Positions 13,510 through 24,846 of a stretch of DNA of 64,000 nt are shown here, in pieces; the first letter of the stretch is position 1; each line of letters begins with the position of its first letter. This DNA comes from Takakia lepidozioides (Eukaryota > Streptophyta > Takakiopsida > Takakiales > Takakiaceae): assembly GCA_030704615.1 (NCBI GenBank), contig CM060731.1, forward strand, positions 11,470,001 to 11,534,000. Direction: 5' to 3'. The position numbers and the translations under genes were made by a program. The notes below the pieces were generated by a model. The model was not told the DNA's origin and made no database searches. It saw nothing but the letters and a program-made list of their open reading frames with translations.

Positions 13510-16500
13510 ATGGCCGGAGCTCGCGGTAGCGAGACCTTGACATCATGCTCAGTGGGGACAACCAGCGCGGGACAGTTGCATCGACAGAGACAGAGGCTGG
13601 TGGTGGAGAGAATAGTTGCTCTGCCGACTCTTGTGCACACGGCTTCAGACCATAGCGTGGACTTTGGCCGAAGGCCACCTGTGGGCACTGCCGGTCCTGG
13701 TGCTGCTTCACAATTTGGTTTCCGGCACCTGATACCAACTGAGGATGAATTCAGGTGAGTGGTTCTTCCAACAAGGGAAAATCGATGGCCACAGTACCAG
13801 TGCATTTCCTGATATAGAGAGTTTCCAGGACGGGCTATGGTATACAATGGTGCCAATTATGGCAGGTCGTATGTAGTGATGGCTTGAAGATGCATGGCAC
13901 CGATTCGGTCATATATTTAAAAGGTTGAAGGGCTGCAACAATGAATGCATTATCCAGTGGCAGCTGTGTGAATAAGCTGCATGGTGAAACATGTCAATTC
14001 TATTGCTCTGTGATATGCCTACCAGTTTTCCACTGGCTGCTGGTTGAAGGAGTGTTGCCATTGCTCTCAGGGAGGGGCTGGGCCTTGCAAAAGAGGAGGA
14101 GGAGGAGGAGGAGGAGGAGGGACACAGTCAAAAGCAGCATCCCCAGGGGTTTTGGACGCAGACTGTAAAAGTGAAGATTGGGAATGCATCCTTAAAAAGG
14201 TTGTTTAGTGGAGCCTTTGCAGGGGCGGTCTCAAGAACAGCAGTGGCCCCACTGGAGACAATTAGGACCCATTTGATGGTGGGGAGTGGGGGCCACTCAG
14301 TCACCGGGGTGTTCCAACATATCATGCAAACAGAAGGATGGCAAGGTCTGTTTCGAGGCAATGGTGTGAATGTCCTCCGAGTTGCTCCAAGTAAAGCAAT
14401 TGAGGTGAGTCTCAAAGATGAATTAATTCTCAGAATAGGCAGTTTTTGGGAGCTTGAGATTTAGGGTGTAATGTCTAAAGTATAGCAGAATGAGAGTTCA
14501 TCTATGTCTATTGCTCTGCCTCCACTCCTCCAAACTAAGCACAGGTTGTGTGGCCTGTATAGTTGTATGAACTCTTCACACCCCTAGCCTGATTGGCAGG
14601 CCAACACAATTGTTGATGCGATGTTGCTGGATTGTTTCATTCAGGGCATCCTTGAATCATATCTATGGGTGTGACACTTCCTGAACTTTTGTACGTAGTA
14701 AGAACCTCCTGAGGTTCTCAATATTGACCGGACAAGTGAGAGTCTTTTGTGGGGACTTTTGATTCTCCTCTTTGCATGGTTACTGTCCCCTGTCCTTCCA
14801 GCTTGGTGATGTATCATCACAATGCTTGGAAAGCACAGTCGTATAAGTAGCTTTTCTGATTTTTACGTGTATCTGTCTAATCTCCCTCTTTTCTGATTTT
14901 GTTTGGAAAAGTGAAAGAGAGGATGGAGAATGTGACAGGCAAATTGCAACAGGGCCGGTACTCCCTTTTCCATTTTTGTGTTTTTTAGGCTCCCATTGGA
15001 TCCACATTCTTATAGTGGTTCTATGGTTGGTTTGTACAGCTTTTTGCTTATGATTCAATGAAGAACATTTTGACACCAGAACCTGGACAGCCACCCCGCC
15101 TTCCTTTTCCAGTATCCACAGTGGCAGGGGCGTCAGCAGGTGTATGCTCCACCCTGTGTACGTACCCTCTCGAGTTGTTGAAGACCCGTCTAACCGTTCA
15201 GGTAAGGTCCTTCACAACATTGAGAAGCTGGATGATTAGGAACCTGTATTTAATTGATTTTTTCATTAATCATGCAGCTACAAAGACAGTCAGTAAAAGT
15301 GTGCTGGTGATGGATGGATTGGTTGGACGTGGAGAGTCACAGATTGTCTAGATGGACTATGTCATAGTGCAGAAAGCCGGCTGGTGATGCTGTCACACAT
15401 TATTGTTGACAAAGGTTCAGGTGTGCCTACCAGAAACTTCAACACAGAACTTGTGGGCTGACAGACCCCCCTCGTGAATCTGCATAGTTATCAGCTAGGA
15501 ATGCAAACAAAAAGAAATGGCCTTTGAGCCAGTGTTGATGTCCAAAGTTTGGAAGTGATAAACTAGTATACACCAGTAGATATACCCTGTTGCAAATGCG
15601 AATGAGCCAACAATGTCATATCAATTCCTTCAAGGGATGGTAATGAATCCTAGTTGAGACATTCTGTTGGCAGAGTTACCATTATATAGTTTTGGTAGTT
15701 CATAGTTATCAACCACAATCGATTCCTGCTTTGGTTTCTCTCGTGTCACACTCACTTGACATCTAATACCATCTTTGGAATATCAAATTCTGCAATTGCA
15801 GCGGGGTGTCTACAAGAATCTGATCCATGCGTTTGTGAAGATTTGGAAGGAAGAAGGCCCTCTTGAGCTCTATAGGGGCCTCTGTCCAAGCCTCATTGGA
15901 GTGGTACCATATGCAGCTATTAACTATTTTGCGTATGATACTATGCGCAAGACATACAGAGAGATGTCGAAACAGGACAAAATTGGTAATATTGAGACAC
16001 TTCTCATGGGATCCATAGCGGGGGCTTTGTCAAGTGCTGCGACGTTCCCCTTGGAGGTCGCTCGCAAGCAAATGCAGGTACATCTCTGATCTTAGATCAG
16101 ATGTGAGTAACTTGTAAGTAGAAGGTCTGGAGGGGTCATTTGGTGCTGGATCATACTTCTAGAGGCTGAATGTTGTCATTGCAGAGACTAGACTATGTAG
16201 TGATACCAAAATTCGGTGTTGTAGTTTGATACTTTATCACTGTCGTGGCAGTTAGTGTACAGATCTTCATGTCGTCCTGGAAGGCACTTTTTCTCCAATT
16301 TTCTTTTCTAAAGTAGACAGCATCAATGATGAGTTTGCTGGAGAATCTGCTGAAATGTCACTGCAATTTTTCTGGAGGGGTCATCCTTAAAAAGCCTGAA
16401 GGATGGCTTTGTCCAAGGCAGTTGTAACCATCAAATAAAGTTAAAAGTACCATACCCATCAAATCATGGGCCTGAGATCTCTGTGGACAAAACAAGATGG

Positions 16501-16810
16501 GCAGCAAGAGAGAATTTACACTAGTGTGTATCCCATTGCCATCACACCAGTGGTATAGGAAAATTAGATGCAGAATGCTTGAAGAACTATTTCTTTTGTG
16601 CTGCAGGTTGGTGCTCTCAGTGGGCGTCAGGTGTACACGAACATGTTTCATGCATTGTCTAGCATATTGGAGCAACAGGGACCTGGAGGCCTCTACCGAG
16701 GGCTTGGAGCTAGTTGCATAAAATTGATGCCAGCTGCCGGGATATCCTTCATGTGTTATGAGGCATGCAAACAAATTTTGATAGAGGAAGAGGAAAACAG
16801 GCGCCAATAA
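13510..16810 (+). CDS. BT1: Brittle-1 type adenine nucleotide transporter
   Basis: Mitochondrial carrier family member that moves adenine nucleotides or ADP-glucose across the plastid envelope (some paralogues are mitochondrial). Exons: 13510-13754, 14050-14404, 15040-15201, 15802-16077, 16607-16810; all junctions keep frame, total 413 residues. Three carrier repeats carry the PxExx[RK] signatures APLETIRTHLM, YPLELLKTRL and FPLEVARKQM, with RGLxPSLIGVVPYA and SCIKLMPAAGISFMCYEAC typical of BT1. VKVKIGNASLKRL opens the first repeat exactly as in BT1 proteins. The first exon (about 81 residues) is not conserved and is probably a targeting peptide. Exon 2 contains a (GAG)9 run encoding nine Glu residues just before the carrier domain. 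It starts at the first ATG after an upstream in-frame stop. Plastid versus mitochondrial location is undecided. Confidence 0.95.
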
Positions 16811-18970
16811 ATCCACACTCTATTCCAGAGCTATATAGTTTGTGCTCATGCTGCCAGTTTGAGGTGGAGTGAATGTTCTCTAATGCAAACTGAGACATGA
16901 TGTACAGAGTTGATCTGTACATCACATTACTCAACCAACACCAGATTTTTCACCACATGAGGAACACACCCACAGAGAGAGAGATGACTCCAACTGAAAT
17001 TAGTGCAAATAAGAGGCTCTACATCCCAACCCCCCCACCCCCCTGGTGAGTTAGGAAGCTCTTGTCCACGATATCAAATTTACCAGTCATTGCTGGTTGG
17101 TGTGGTGGTTATTTTTCTGGTGGATGGCCACCGTATACAGTGTGGAAGCACGCATTACCTTGGGCATTATGAGAAAGCTCTCACCACTTCCAGCAGTTGA
17201 TTGGCAAGCCATCAACCAATGTGCTTGAACATTCTCCAGTTTAAAGCTCCTGTCAACTTATGGCAGGCTGGGGCGTGTGCTCTCCTCAAGGTCTCAATCA
17301 CTGGAATCAAATGAAGACGCTAGTTTAAAATGTAGGAAGGTATAACACATCTTTGGTGAAGTGCAAAACTCAGTGCCTCGGGAACATGTACCATGAGATA
17401 GTGTGCAGCCTGTCAAGATCATCACTTTGGCATGTGAGTTCAGTTGGGTCATTTGTCATGTGGCATACAACAGTGGTCTACTGGAGTGATAATTTCTTTG
17501 TGCAGTGCGGGAGCATTGAGAAGAAGCTAGCGTTTCCCAAAATTGCAGGGTTGAGTGGGTGTTTCATGTATTGAAGAATCGACTTAGTTGCAACTTGATT
17601 TCATTCATAAACCATTAACCTAATATTTGGCTCGTCTGGAGTCCATTGTGTTGATAATTTGTCATGGGTGCAATGTGACTTGGACTACTAACACTTTGCC
17701 TGCATGTGAGGGGCCTGTTGTTTTCCAACTCTTATCTTATGGGGTCTATTGCCACAAACAAGGTCTTATTAGTATATTTGTTTCTGTTTTGCATCATGAT
17801 GTATTCCACCAATTTTGTGGGTGAGCTTGCCCCCATGACCTTGGGCCAGGTGAGCCCACACCTTGCCCACACCAGCCAGCAAGTAAGGTCTTATGACTGC
17901 GGAAGAAGACTTATATTGCAGAATTGAGTCATATATCCGTGGTAAACATCATGGATACATATGGGCCTCCATTTCTTCAATGGGTAAAAGGCGGATGAGC
18001 CCCAATCACTTACTTCATAGCGGACGTGATCAACTTGGACCACGACATCATGCAAGACAATAGAAAGAAAATGGAACTATCTGAGTGGATGGAAGATGGG
18101 TCATTGGAACAGCATACATTGAGACCAGTAATCCATGATGCCAAGACAATGTTGACAACTAAAACTGCTTTGTTATACCAGTGTTGTTAGGGAAAGCACT
18201 GCCTCACTAACAAGATCGCTTGAACACGCGCAAGTGGAGGAGAAAGCAGAAAGGAGTGTTCACCTTGTTTTGGAATCTGTAGTCTTTCAAGCATACTAAA
18301 AATTGAGCTGCTCAGAGTGAATCATGTTAGTTACCACCATGGTGAGGAGGACCTTGATTGTGGTAGTATGCTTCGCAGCTCTAGGCAGGGTGAAGACCAA
18401 GCAATTGGAATAGTGGCACAAGCTCCTCCTGACACAGGGTCCTTTGTGGTAGGTTCAAAGGTTCGTTGTTGGGAGACAGAGAGAATCTCATAATTAAATG
18501 AAGTCATTTGAAGCAAGCACGTGATGTTTTCTTTCTTGCTGAACGAAAAGCTAAATATGGTTGCAAGGAAAGTGGGAATGCAAAGTGGCCAGTCTAGAAA
18601 AAGACTGGATGTCTTTGCAGCATAGCATAGCTCTTCAAGACGGCCCTCCCCAGATCTATATCCCTGTAACTCAATTGCCTCCTCAATACCTAGGGGGCAA
18701 GCAAAAATGGCAATCCCCTTAAATCCCAGATCTTCTTAGTCCCCATAATTTTCCAGCTCTACGCTAAACTAATCTCCCACCTTCAGTTTTCGTCGATAGA
18801 ATAGTTGGCCTCTCTAAAAAAAATACCATGTACTTTCCAGGAAAAACCCATAGATAGGATGTTAAAGTAAAAAAGGATTTCGTGTAGTAGAGTAAACATG
18901 CAGCCTCCATCGTCCCTCCCCTCGGAACGAGAGACAGGGCAAGCTTTGGAGGTGTGCAGATCGTATCGCC
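16811..18970. other. Intergenic region, no gene seen
   Basis: Contains the BT1 3' flank. No convincing coding sequence. A short methionine-led stretch near 18339 (MVRRTLIVVVCFAALG) looks like a signal peptide but the frame closes within about 30 codons, so it is not called. Confidence 0.45.
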
Positions 18971-19457
18971 ATGGCTCGCAATGATTGTGTCTCGTACTTC
19001 TACGACGGGGATGGTGGGAGCGTCTTCTATGGGTCTAACCATCCGATGAAGCCTGAACGCCTTTGCATGACGCACAGCCTTGTTTTGGCCTATGGCCTCC
19101 ACAACAAGATGGAGATCTGCAGGCCACACAAGGCGTATCCAGTGGAGTTGGCACAGTTCCATTCGACGGTTTATATCGAGTTTCTGCACAGGATAACGCC
19201 TCATCATCAAGCAAAGTATGCTGCGGAACTTGTGAGGTATAACCTGGGAGTTTGAATTTTGCCAAATCTATGCCGGAGGTACTATTGACGCAGCCCACAG
19301 ATTGAACCACGGATTGTATGACATCGGCATCAACTAGGCTGGGGACTTTCATCCATGCAAGACAATGTGAAGCCTCTGGGTTTTGCTATGTGAATGACTT
19401 GGTTTTGGGGATTTTGGAGCTTCTCAAGTACCATGCGCGTGTTCTTTATTCCTGAAA
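18971..19457 (+). pseudogene. Retro-pseudogene of a class I histone deacetylase (HDA9-like)
   Basis: The first 90 or so codons read almost cleanly as the N-terminus of an RPD3/HDA9-type deacetylase: VSYFYDGDGGSVFYG, NHPMKPERLCMTHSLVLAYG, HKAYPVELAQFHS and ELVRYNLG. Past 19250 the similarity continues only with breaks: [20 protein letters not shown], then TAG where the family has Trp, another frame change, then [20 protein letters not shown] and YHARVLY, followed by TGA. A few residues after YNLG are missing. The catalytic half is absent. Plant HDA9 genes have many introns, yet none is seen, which points to reverse transcription of an mRNA followed by decay. About 60 bp upstream of the ATG may be copied 5' UTR. 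Confidence 0.85.
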
Positions 19458-19639
19458 CGACCACGCGACCCGAATTGGGTCACGTGGTTTTTACATCCAG
19501 CGACGCCGTTTTGGTAGATGAAGACGGATGAAGATATTTCCTGAACGAAAAATGTTGCCCTTCAAGAGACGCACATGGGCGAATAATGACGCGCCGCGTA
19601 GGATTTTTTGAGTGGGCAGGGGGACCTAAAATATGTGGC

Positions 19640-20230
19640 CCAGGGCCTGCCAGCAACCTTGACCGTTCAGCCATACTGTCGAAGAGTCCCTTCATACATG
19701 TCCACGACAGTATTGTTCAGAATGACATTTGGTACAATTGCAGCTCAGTGACTATGTCGCCATGGACCTCCTTGCCCTTTTCAAGAGGCTCGTTCAGCCA
19801 TAGTCTTGAAAACTCCCTTCGCATCCTTAATGCACCCACATTTGGCATACATGTCCACAAAGGCAGTGTTCAGAATGAAATCTGGTATAATTCCAGCTTT
19901 GACAATGTCACCATGGACCTCTTTCCTCTTTTCCAGAGCTCCCAGGCTTGCACAAGCATTGCAAACACAAACAAATGTGATGTGGTTGGACTTCACCCCT
20001 TCGCGCAGAATTTGCTCAATATAGGTCTCCAAAGCATTCGTACCACACCCATGCTTGGTAAATCCTGCCCACATTATATTCCACGTAATCAAAGATCATT
20101 GAGGCATTCTGTTGAACACTTGGTGAGCATCCACGATGTTCCCGCACTTAACATAGATGTTTGACAAGGGTGTTGAGTAGAAAAACATTTGGCGTGAATC
20201 CACTTTGGATAATGTGAGTACTGATGTACA
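19640..20230 (-). pseudogene. PPR (PLS-class) pseudogene
   Basis: Minus-strand reading gives degenerate pentatricopeptide repeats in order: IIQSGFTPNVFLLNTLV, a frame change, NIYVKCGNIVDAHQVFNRM, an in-frame TGA, SLITWNIMWAGFTKHGCG, ITFVCVCNACASLGALE, VHGDIVKAGIIPDFILNTA, FVDMYAKCGCIKDAKGVF, then a partial second round in a shifted frame. Intact proteins of this family sit in plastids or mitochondria and bind organelle RNA. With at least two frame breaks and a stop this copy cannot make one. There is no C-terminal E/DYW part here. Confidence 0.85.
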
Positions 20231-20496
20231 AATCCTACCATTCAACTATAGCATGGTAGGATCAACAAAATTAATGGCGTAGTCATTGCGCCAAAGCTGT
20301 AATCACCCACCGACCTAGTACTTACAAGTCCAAACTTGAACTAAAGAGGTTCGCAGATTGTTCAGAAAACAACATACAGATCCACACATCATCAAGTCAC
20401 AAAAGAAGACAACCTGTTCATAATAGTTGACAAGCCATTGAAGGCCCTTTAGCTAATACTCCTTCATACTGCCATTAAACGGTTTTGGCTGCTGCA

Positions 20497-20811
20497 CTAG
20501 GGAAGTTGTTGGCATTGTTGACCTGCATTAGGGAAATGAATATTAGTTTTCCTCTGTAAGGACTTCATGAGAATGTATACTGACTCACTATATAGCCTAG
20601 AAGTAGAACAAACGGCAACAAGAAAGGCGAGTAACACTGCTACTACTGCAAACGTAAAACTAATTGGAGATGGACTGAATGCGAACACTTCCATCATGTG
20701 GATCCCTAGTCCAAAGAGCTCCCATCTCCATTCACTGTAAAGAGACAATCCAAATACAAATGCCCCAATTGGAATGGCCTCCGGCGACGGATCTGTTGGC
20801 AAACCGGCCAT
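20497..20811 (-). CDS. Hypothetical small membrane-protein ORF
   Basis: An ATG-started frame of 104 codons, MAGLPTDPSPEAIPIG onward, with one strongly hydrophobic stretch (FTFAVVAVLLAFLVAV). No family recognised. It sits beside the dispersed repeat at 20835-20990, which may supply its upstream region. It could be a chance frame. Confidence 0.22.
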   Translation of the reverse strand: MAGLPTDPSPEAIPIGAFVFGLSLYSEWRWELFGLGIHMMEVFAFSPSPISFTFAVVAVLLAFLVAVCSTSRLYSESVYILMKSLQRKTNIHFPNAGQQCQQLP

Positions 20812-20834
20812 CTTTGTTCTGCATGAAATGGCAC

Positions 20835-21275
20835 ATGACCCATGGAGGATTTGGCTGACTATCAACCTAAAATGACCTCTTGTGTGTGCTGCTTGTGTCT
20901 GTAGTCAGGTAATGTCGGATTGGTCTGTGAGAACCACCACGGTGCAGCTGAGCAGGCAGAGATTGAAACACAGTCTGCTAAGACCAAGCTAAATCTCCCA
21001 AGGACCTTGTAAACATAAGGAAGAATACCAAATCATGGTACTAAGAGCCCACATTTGCACGATAGACAAACTTCTTCACATAGTACATTAAGAAAAGCCA
21101 CACCTTGCGATTGTGGTTGTCCCACCATCTGTGAGAGTATTCATAAAAAAAATGACGACGAAATGTGGCGATGAAACGTGGCGATGATGATGTGGTGACG
21201 AAAACGTGGCACTATGGCACCCTATTCCTGCTCTACGCTAAACTAGCTTCCGACCTTATTATGTCGTCGGTCGTA
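20835..21275. repeat. Dispersed repeat, inverted partner at 50290-50800
   Basis: Two blocks match the far region in reverse complement: about 20835-20990 against 50645-50800 (shared words include CCATGGGTCATG and AATCCGACATTACCTGACTA on the partner strand), and about 21160-21275 against 50290-50400 (shared GCTAGTTTAGCGTAGAGCA and GGGTGCCATAGTGC on the partner strand). The blocks keep their order, so this is one element with diverged interior. No coding content recognised. Confidence 0.7.
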
Positions 21276-21450
21276 GCTAGAATTTAACCCTAGGTTCGAG
21301 ACACCCCACTTATAAGTAATGACGCGTATTGTTTTGCAACGTCCTATTGCATTTAAGGTAATATGTGCTACCGGAACATGCGTAGGTAGATTGCTTCTGG
21401 TGTTGAGAGTAAGGAGATTTGAACACAAAGACGCCTGAACTTTGACAAGG

Positions 21451-21724
21451 TTTTTCTTTTTGGCGAATTTTCGCCAAATGGCGACCTCAAAAAATAGAAA
21501 AGAATATTCTGTAGAAAATTCCATGTTTTTCCATAGATGAAATCGCCAAATTTCTCAAAAAAAAATAAAAATTATGGATGAATTCGCCAAATATGGATGA
21601 TATGAATGGATGAAAGTATGGATGTGGATGATTCTGTCCTAATTTGAACAGAATATATGCCTAATTTTTGCTAAACTCTGTAGCCACTCGTGCTATTTTT
21701 CGAATTATAAAAAAAAACCTCTGA
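21451..21724. mobile_element. Short non-autonomous element, copy 1
   Basis: About 274 bp matching the copy at 32731-33016 in the same orientation, starting with a T-run and GGCGAATTTTCGCC and ending in AATT then ATAAAAAAAAA. A clear target-site duplication was not found for this copy. It has no coding capacity. Confidence 0.7.
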
Positions 21725-21961
21725 CGGAGACATCGATGTGACAAGTCCTGCAGCTCAACGCTCCGTGACCGTCGGATGCTGACTAGTACTCGCATATCGT
21801 GGCTGTCCATAATGGCGGGCGCGCCATGATCCCCAATTCAAAAAGGTGTCGATCCACTAAGCGGTTCTAGTAAGCGTGTTTAGTAGGTCACTAACCAAGG
21901 TTAAGTTAGAGGGGTGCGTGAAGAGACTCTACAGGGTCTTCTGCTTATAAAGGATTCTTCG

Positions 21962-22348
21962 CTGCTGTTGCTGAGGAGAATGCTTAAGCTGAGACGAGTA
22001 TAGAGAGAGCGAGAGAGCCCTGGTATTGTTTAGCAAGGGATCTTCTGTGTCCCACAGACATCAGTTCGTGATTTCGCTGCTCAGAGAGGCACTGCTGTTG
22101 CTGAGGAGAATGCTTACGCTGAGAGGAGTATAGAGAGAGCGAGAGAGATCAGTTGCTGGTATTAGCAAGGGATCTGCTGTGCGCCACAGAGATCAGTTCG
22201 TGATTTCGCTGCTCAGAGAGGCACTGCTGTTGCTGAGGAGAATGCTTACGCTGAGACGAGTATAGAGAGAGCGAGAGAGCCGTGGTATTGTTGAGCAAGG
22301 GATCTGCTGTGTGCCACAGAGATCAGTTCGTGATTTCGCTGCAGAGAG
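21962..22348. repeat. Tandem repeat, three units of about 131 bp
   Basis: Units start near 21962, 22092 and 22224. Each contains CTGCTGTTGCTGAGGAGAAT, then TATAGAGAGAGCGAGAGAG, GCAAGGGATC, CCACAGA and TCAGTTCGTGATTTCGCTGC in that order. Units are about 90 percent alike with small indels. A TATA-like TTATAAAGG lies just upstream (about 21946). It may be a piece of an old LTR or promoter array. Confidence 0.85.
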
Positions 22349-22690
22349 GGAGAGGTGCTTCTTGGTTAGGCTGGAAACTAGTAGGCACCAGGTCAGAATG
22401 ATGTCGAGAAGGATGCAATCCGTGGTGTAAATTGCCTTAGTGATCAATGCTGTATGCCAGCTCTGTAGTGCACGGAGATTCCGTCATCGACGTGATGCGA
22501 ATTGATTTGAATTTGTGCTGCAGGCAGCAACTTCAGGCGCTGCAGGCGCATCGCATCCAAACACAACATTGCTGATGCGGAGCCTCACGGCAGTTTGTTA
22601 ACTGTGATGTGTTCATCAGTGCCGAGGGGGTGACGTTGTCGATCAGGTTTTCCTTGCCGTGCGGGGCTGTATATCCACTTTGGTATGGCT

Positions 22691-22815
22691 GGTGACAAAT
22701 TTCATGTGCACGCAGTATCAACTTTGGTGTTTATCCAGCGCTCTACATAGTTGCGATGTCTATATACAGCGCTGGTGCAATGCCAAAGGTGATACGGCCT
22801 CTGAAATTTGTCACC
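22691..22815. other. Long imperfect foldback (hairpin) sequence
   Basis: Arms of about 52 nt pair across a loop of about 22 nt. Matching blocks in order are GGTGACAAATTTCA with TGAAATTTGTCACC, GTATCA with TGATAC, CTTTGG with CCAAAG, and CCAGCGCT with AGCGCTGG. The size and mismatched stem resemble a plant MIRNA precursor or a very small foldback transposon. No expression evidence is available. Confidence 0.6.
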
Positions 22816-23059
22816 TTCGCATATGCACACCAGATGCTGTCATCATCAACATTATTATGTCTCTCCCACTCAGATTCCCTGCAATGATGGTACCTTCAGG
22901 CTGTAGCAAGAAAAGCTCGAAATAATAACCTGAACACAACGTCTGTTTGGAAGACTGATTGGCTCAGAAATCCGTATGCTCTCGCTAAGTCCAATTAGTC
23001 TAGTCTCAGCAAATTAAGCGGCTGCTGCAATATTTTCAATCTATAAATCCAGTGGATCT

Positions 23060-23155
23060 TGCCTTTGATGCCCAATGTGCAATGAATTCAGTAGGTAGTT
23101 TGACTGCTAGGAACATTATCTGGTGTGGCAGGTATGAGCCCATGCGGTACATGGA
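23060..23155. repeat. Short dispersed repeat, inverted partner at 53400-53485
   Basis: About 90 bp shared in inverted orientation, including TTTGACTGCTAGGAACATTA and TCTGGTGTGGCAGGTATGAG. Ends are abrupt on both sides. Origin unknown. Confidence 0.7.
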
Positions 23156-24372
23156 GCGAGTACTTTTTGCATGCATATGGCCCAATTTATGCTCATTCTT
23201 CCGAAGTGGTGACAGGTCTGTCCGTTGCTAGAAATGACAGGTATGGTTGTCATGAAGCTCCTAGTTTATTGAAAGTCTCATTGTATACTCTACTTGGCAT
23301 AATCTGTGACTACACTTTACTGTCACGACTTGATTTTGAGGTGCGATGAGTGAACATTTCAGTGACCGAGTGGGAGTGTATTGCCCTTTGAGCTCGAAGG
23401 TGGAAATGTCTCCAGGACCTGTACCTCATCTGAGATGAATAAAATCTGTGTAGAATTTCTAAACTACGAAGAGGAAAGGTGATTGATTCAACTTGGAGAG
23501 GTCATATCTCAAGCTGTGATTGCTTGTTAGTTTAAAAGAAGGTCCGAGACCACAGAGGGCAGGTCAAGGGTTTAAAAGTGAAGGTCCGCCTTCCAATTCG
23601 GAAATGGGCATGTTTGGACACTCAACCTCTGGATCTTCCTGAAGCTTTTCTGACATATCTAGGAAGTGCCTACCTAATTCAAAGGTGAAATTTTCGCTTG
23701 GATGAGAGAGGGGGTCTAATGTGCATAGTGGGCCTGTTTATCAGAGTTTCTCAAAATGCTGGAGGCAGTTAGGGTCAAGTCAAGACGACTATTTGAGAAA
23801 TTGTTGACAATGGAGATCGACTCATAACAAATCTGAACCTCGGGGTAGAAAAGCTCGCTGACAAAAAGTGTACATAATATTATTTTGGGAGTGCGCTCTA
23901 TACAACAGTTGAGAATTACGTTGTGGAGCATACCTACTAAAACAAGTGTTCCGCAACAATTAGGCATCACGTACTGTGCATCTGGTGGTCTTTCTAGTAC
24001 CATACATGAGATATGAATTTGGGAGCCCCACTGACTAAATGATTAGACACCATAGGATTAGTTCTTCAACAAAATCCACTTGCAAACATTACAAATATAG
24101 GAAGGGAGGTCTAATATCAGCAAGCAATTTGTTCTCTAATCCTGGGTTGGAAATTAGATCAAGAGGGGGGGAAGGCCCTGTAACTAATATTAGAGTGGTG
24201 TCCTGGGAAAAATAACCAGGCATACATGGTAAACAATCGGGTAATACCCAGACAAATTAATTAGGAGCCTCCAAGGGCAAGCTAGTCTATCCTCAGACCA
24301 CGGTTCACTGTGGGACAGCAAGCTACTAGCCGCGGCTGTTCTGAACAAATACACTGCGAGCACTTAGAGCGC

Positions 24373-24784
24373 GCAGAGACCACCGTCATCTCGAGCAAGC
24401 GAGAAAACTGAAGGATGTACCAGAGATGAAGCCATGTCTTAAATTAAGGCAGCCAACTATAAGACCTGAGTCCAACTAGCTAATCATCAGTTTCCAACTA
24501 ATAAGCTTGCGCGGCCTGATCCCAGTACACAGCCAGAATTGAAACCATCGTGACTGATCCATTGTGAAGGCAGGGGCAGAGATCACGACGCACTTATCTG
24601 GCAGAGACCACCTTCATCTCGAGCAAGCGAGAAAATTGAAGGATGTACCAGAGATGAAGTCATGTCTTAATAGGCAGCCAACTATAAGACCTGAGTCCAA
24701 CTAGCTAATCAGTTTCCAACTAATAAGCTTGCGCGGCCTGAACCCAGTACACAGCCAGAATTGAAACCAGGGGCAGAGATGACG
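24373..24784. repeat. Local direct duplication, two copies
   Basis: Copy A 24373-24590 and copy B 24601-24784 share GCAGAGACCACC, CTCGAGCAAGCGAGAAAA, GGATGTACCAGAGATGAAG, GCAGCCAACTATAAGACCTG and TTGCGCGGCCTGA. Copy B lacks about 30 bp found near the end of copy A. It lies just downstream of the Dof-like gene's stop codon. Confidence 0.8.
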
Positions 24785-24846
24785 ATAAGTCTTCAGCGCT
24801 TCTGCCTGAGTACCTCAAAATTCAGATGCAGCATGTCAAGAGTATG

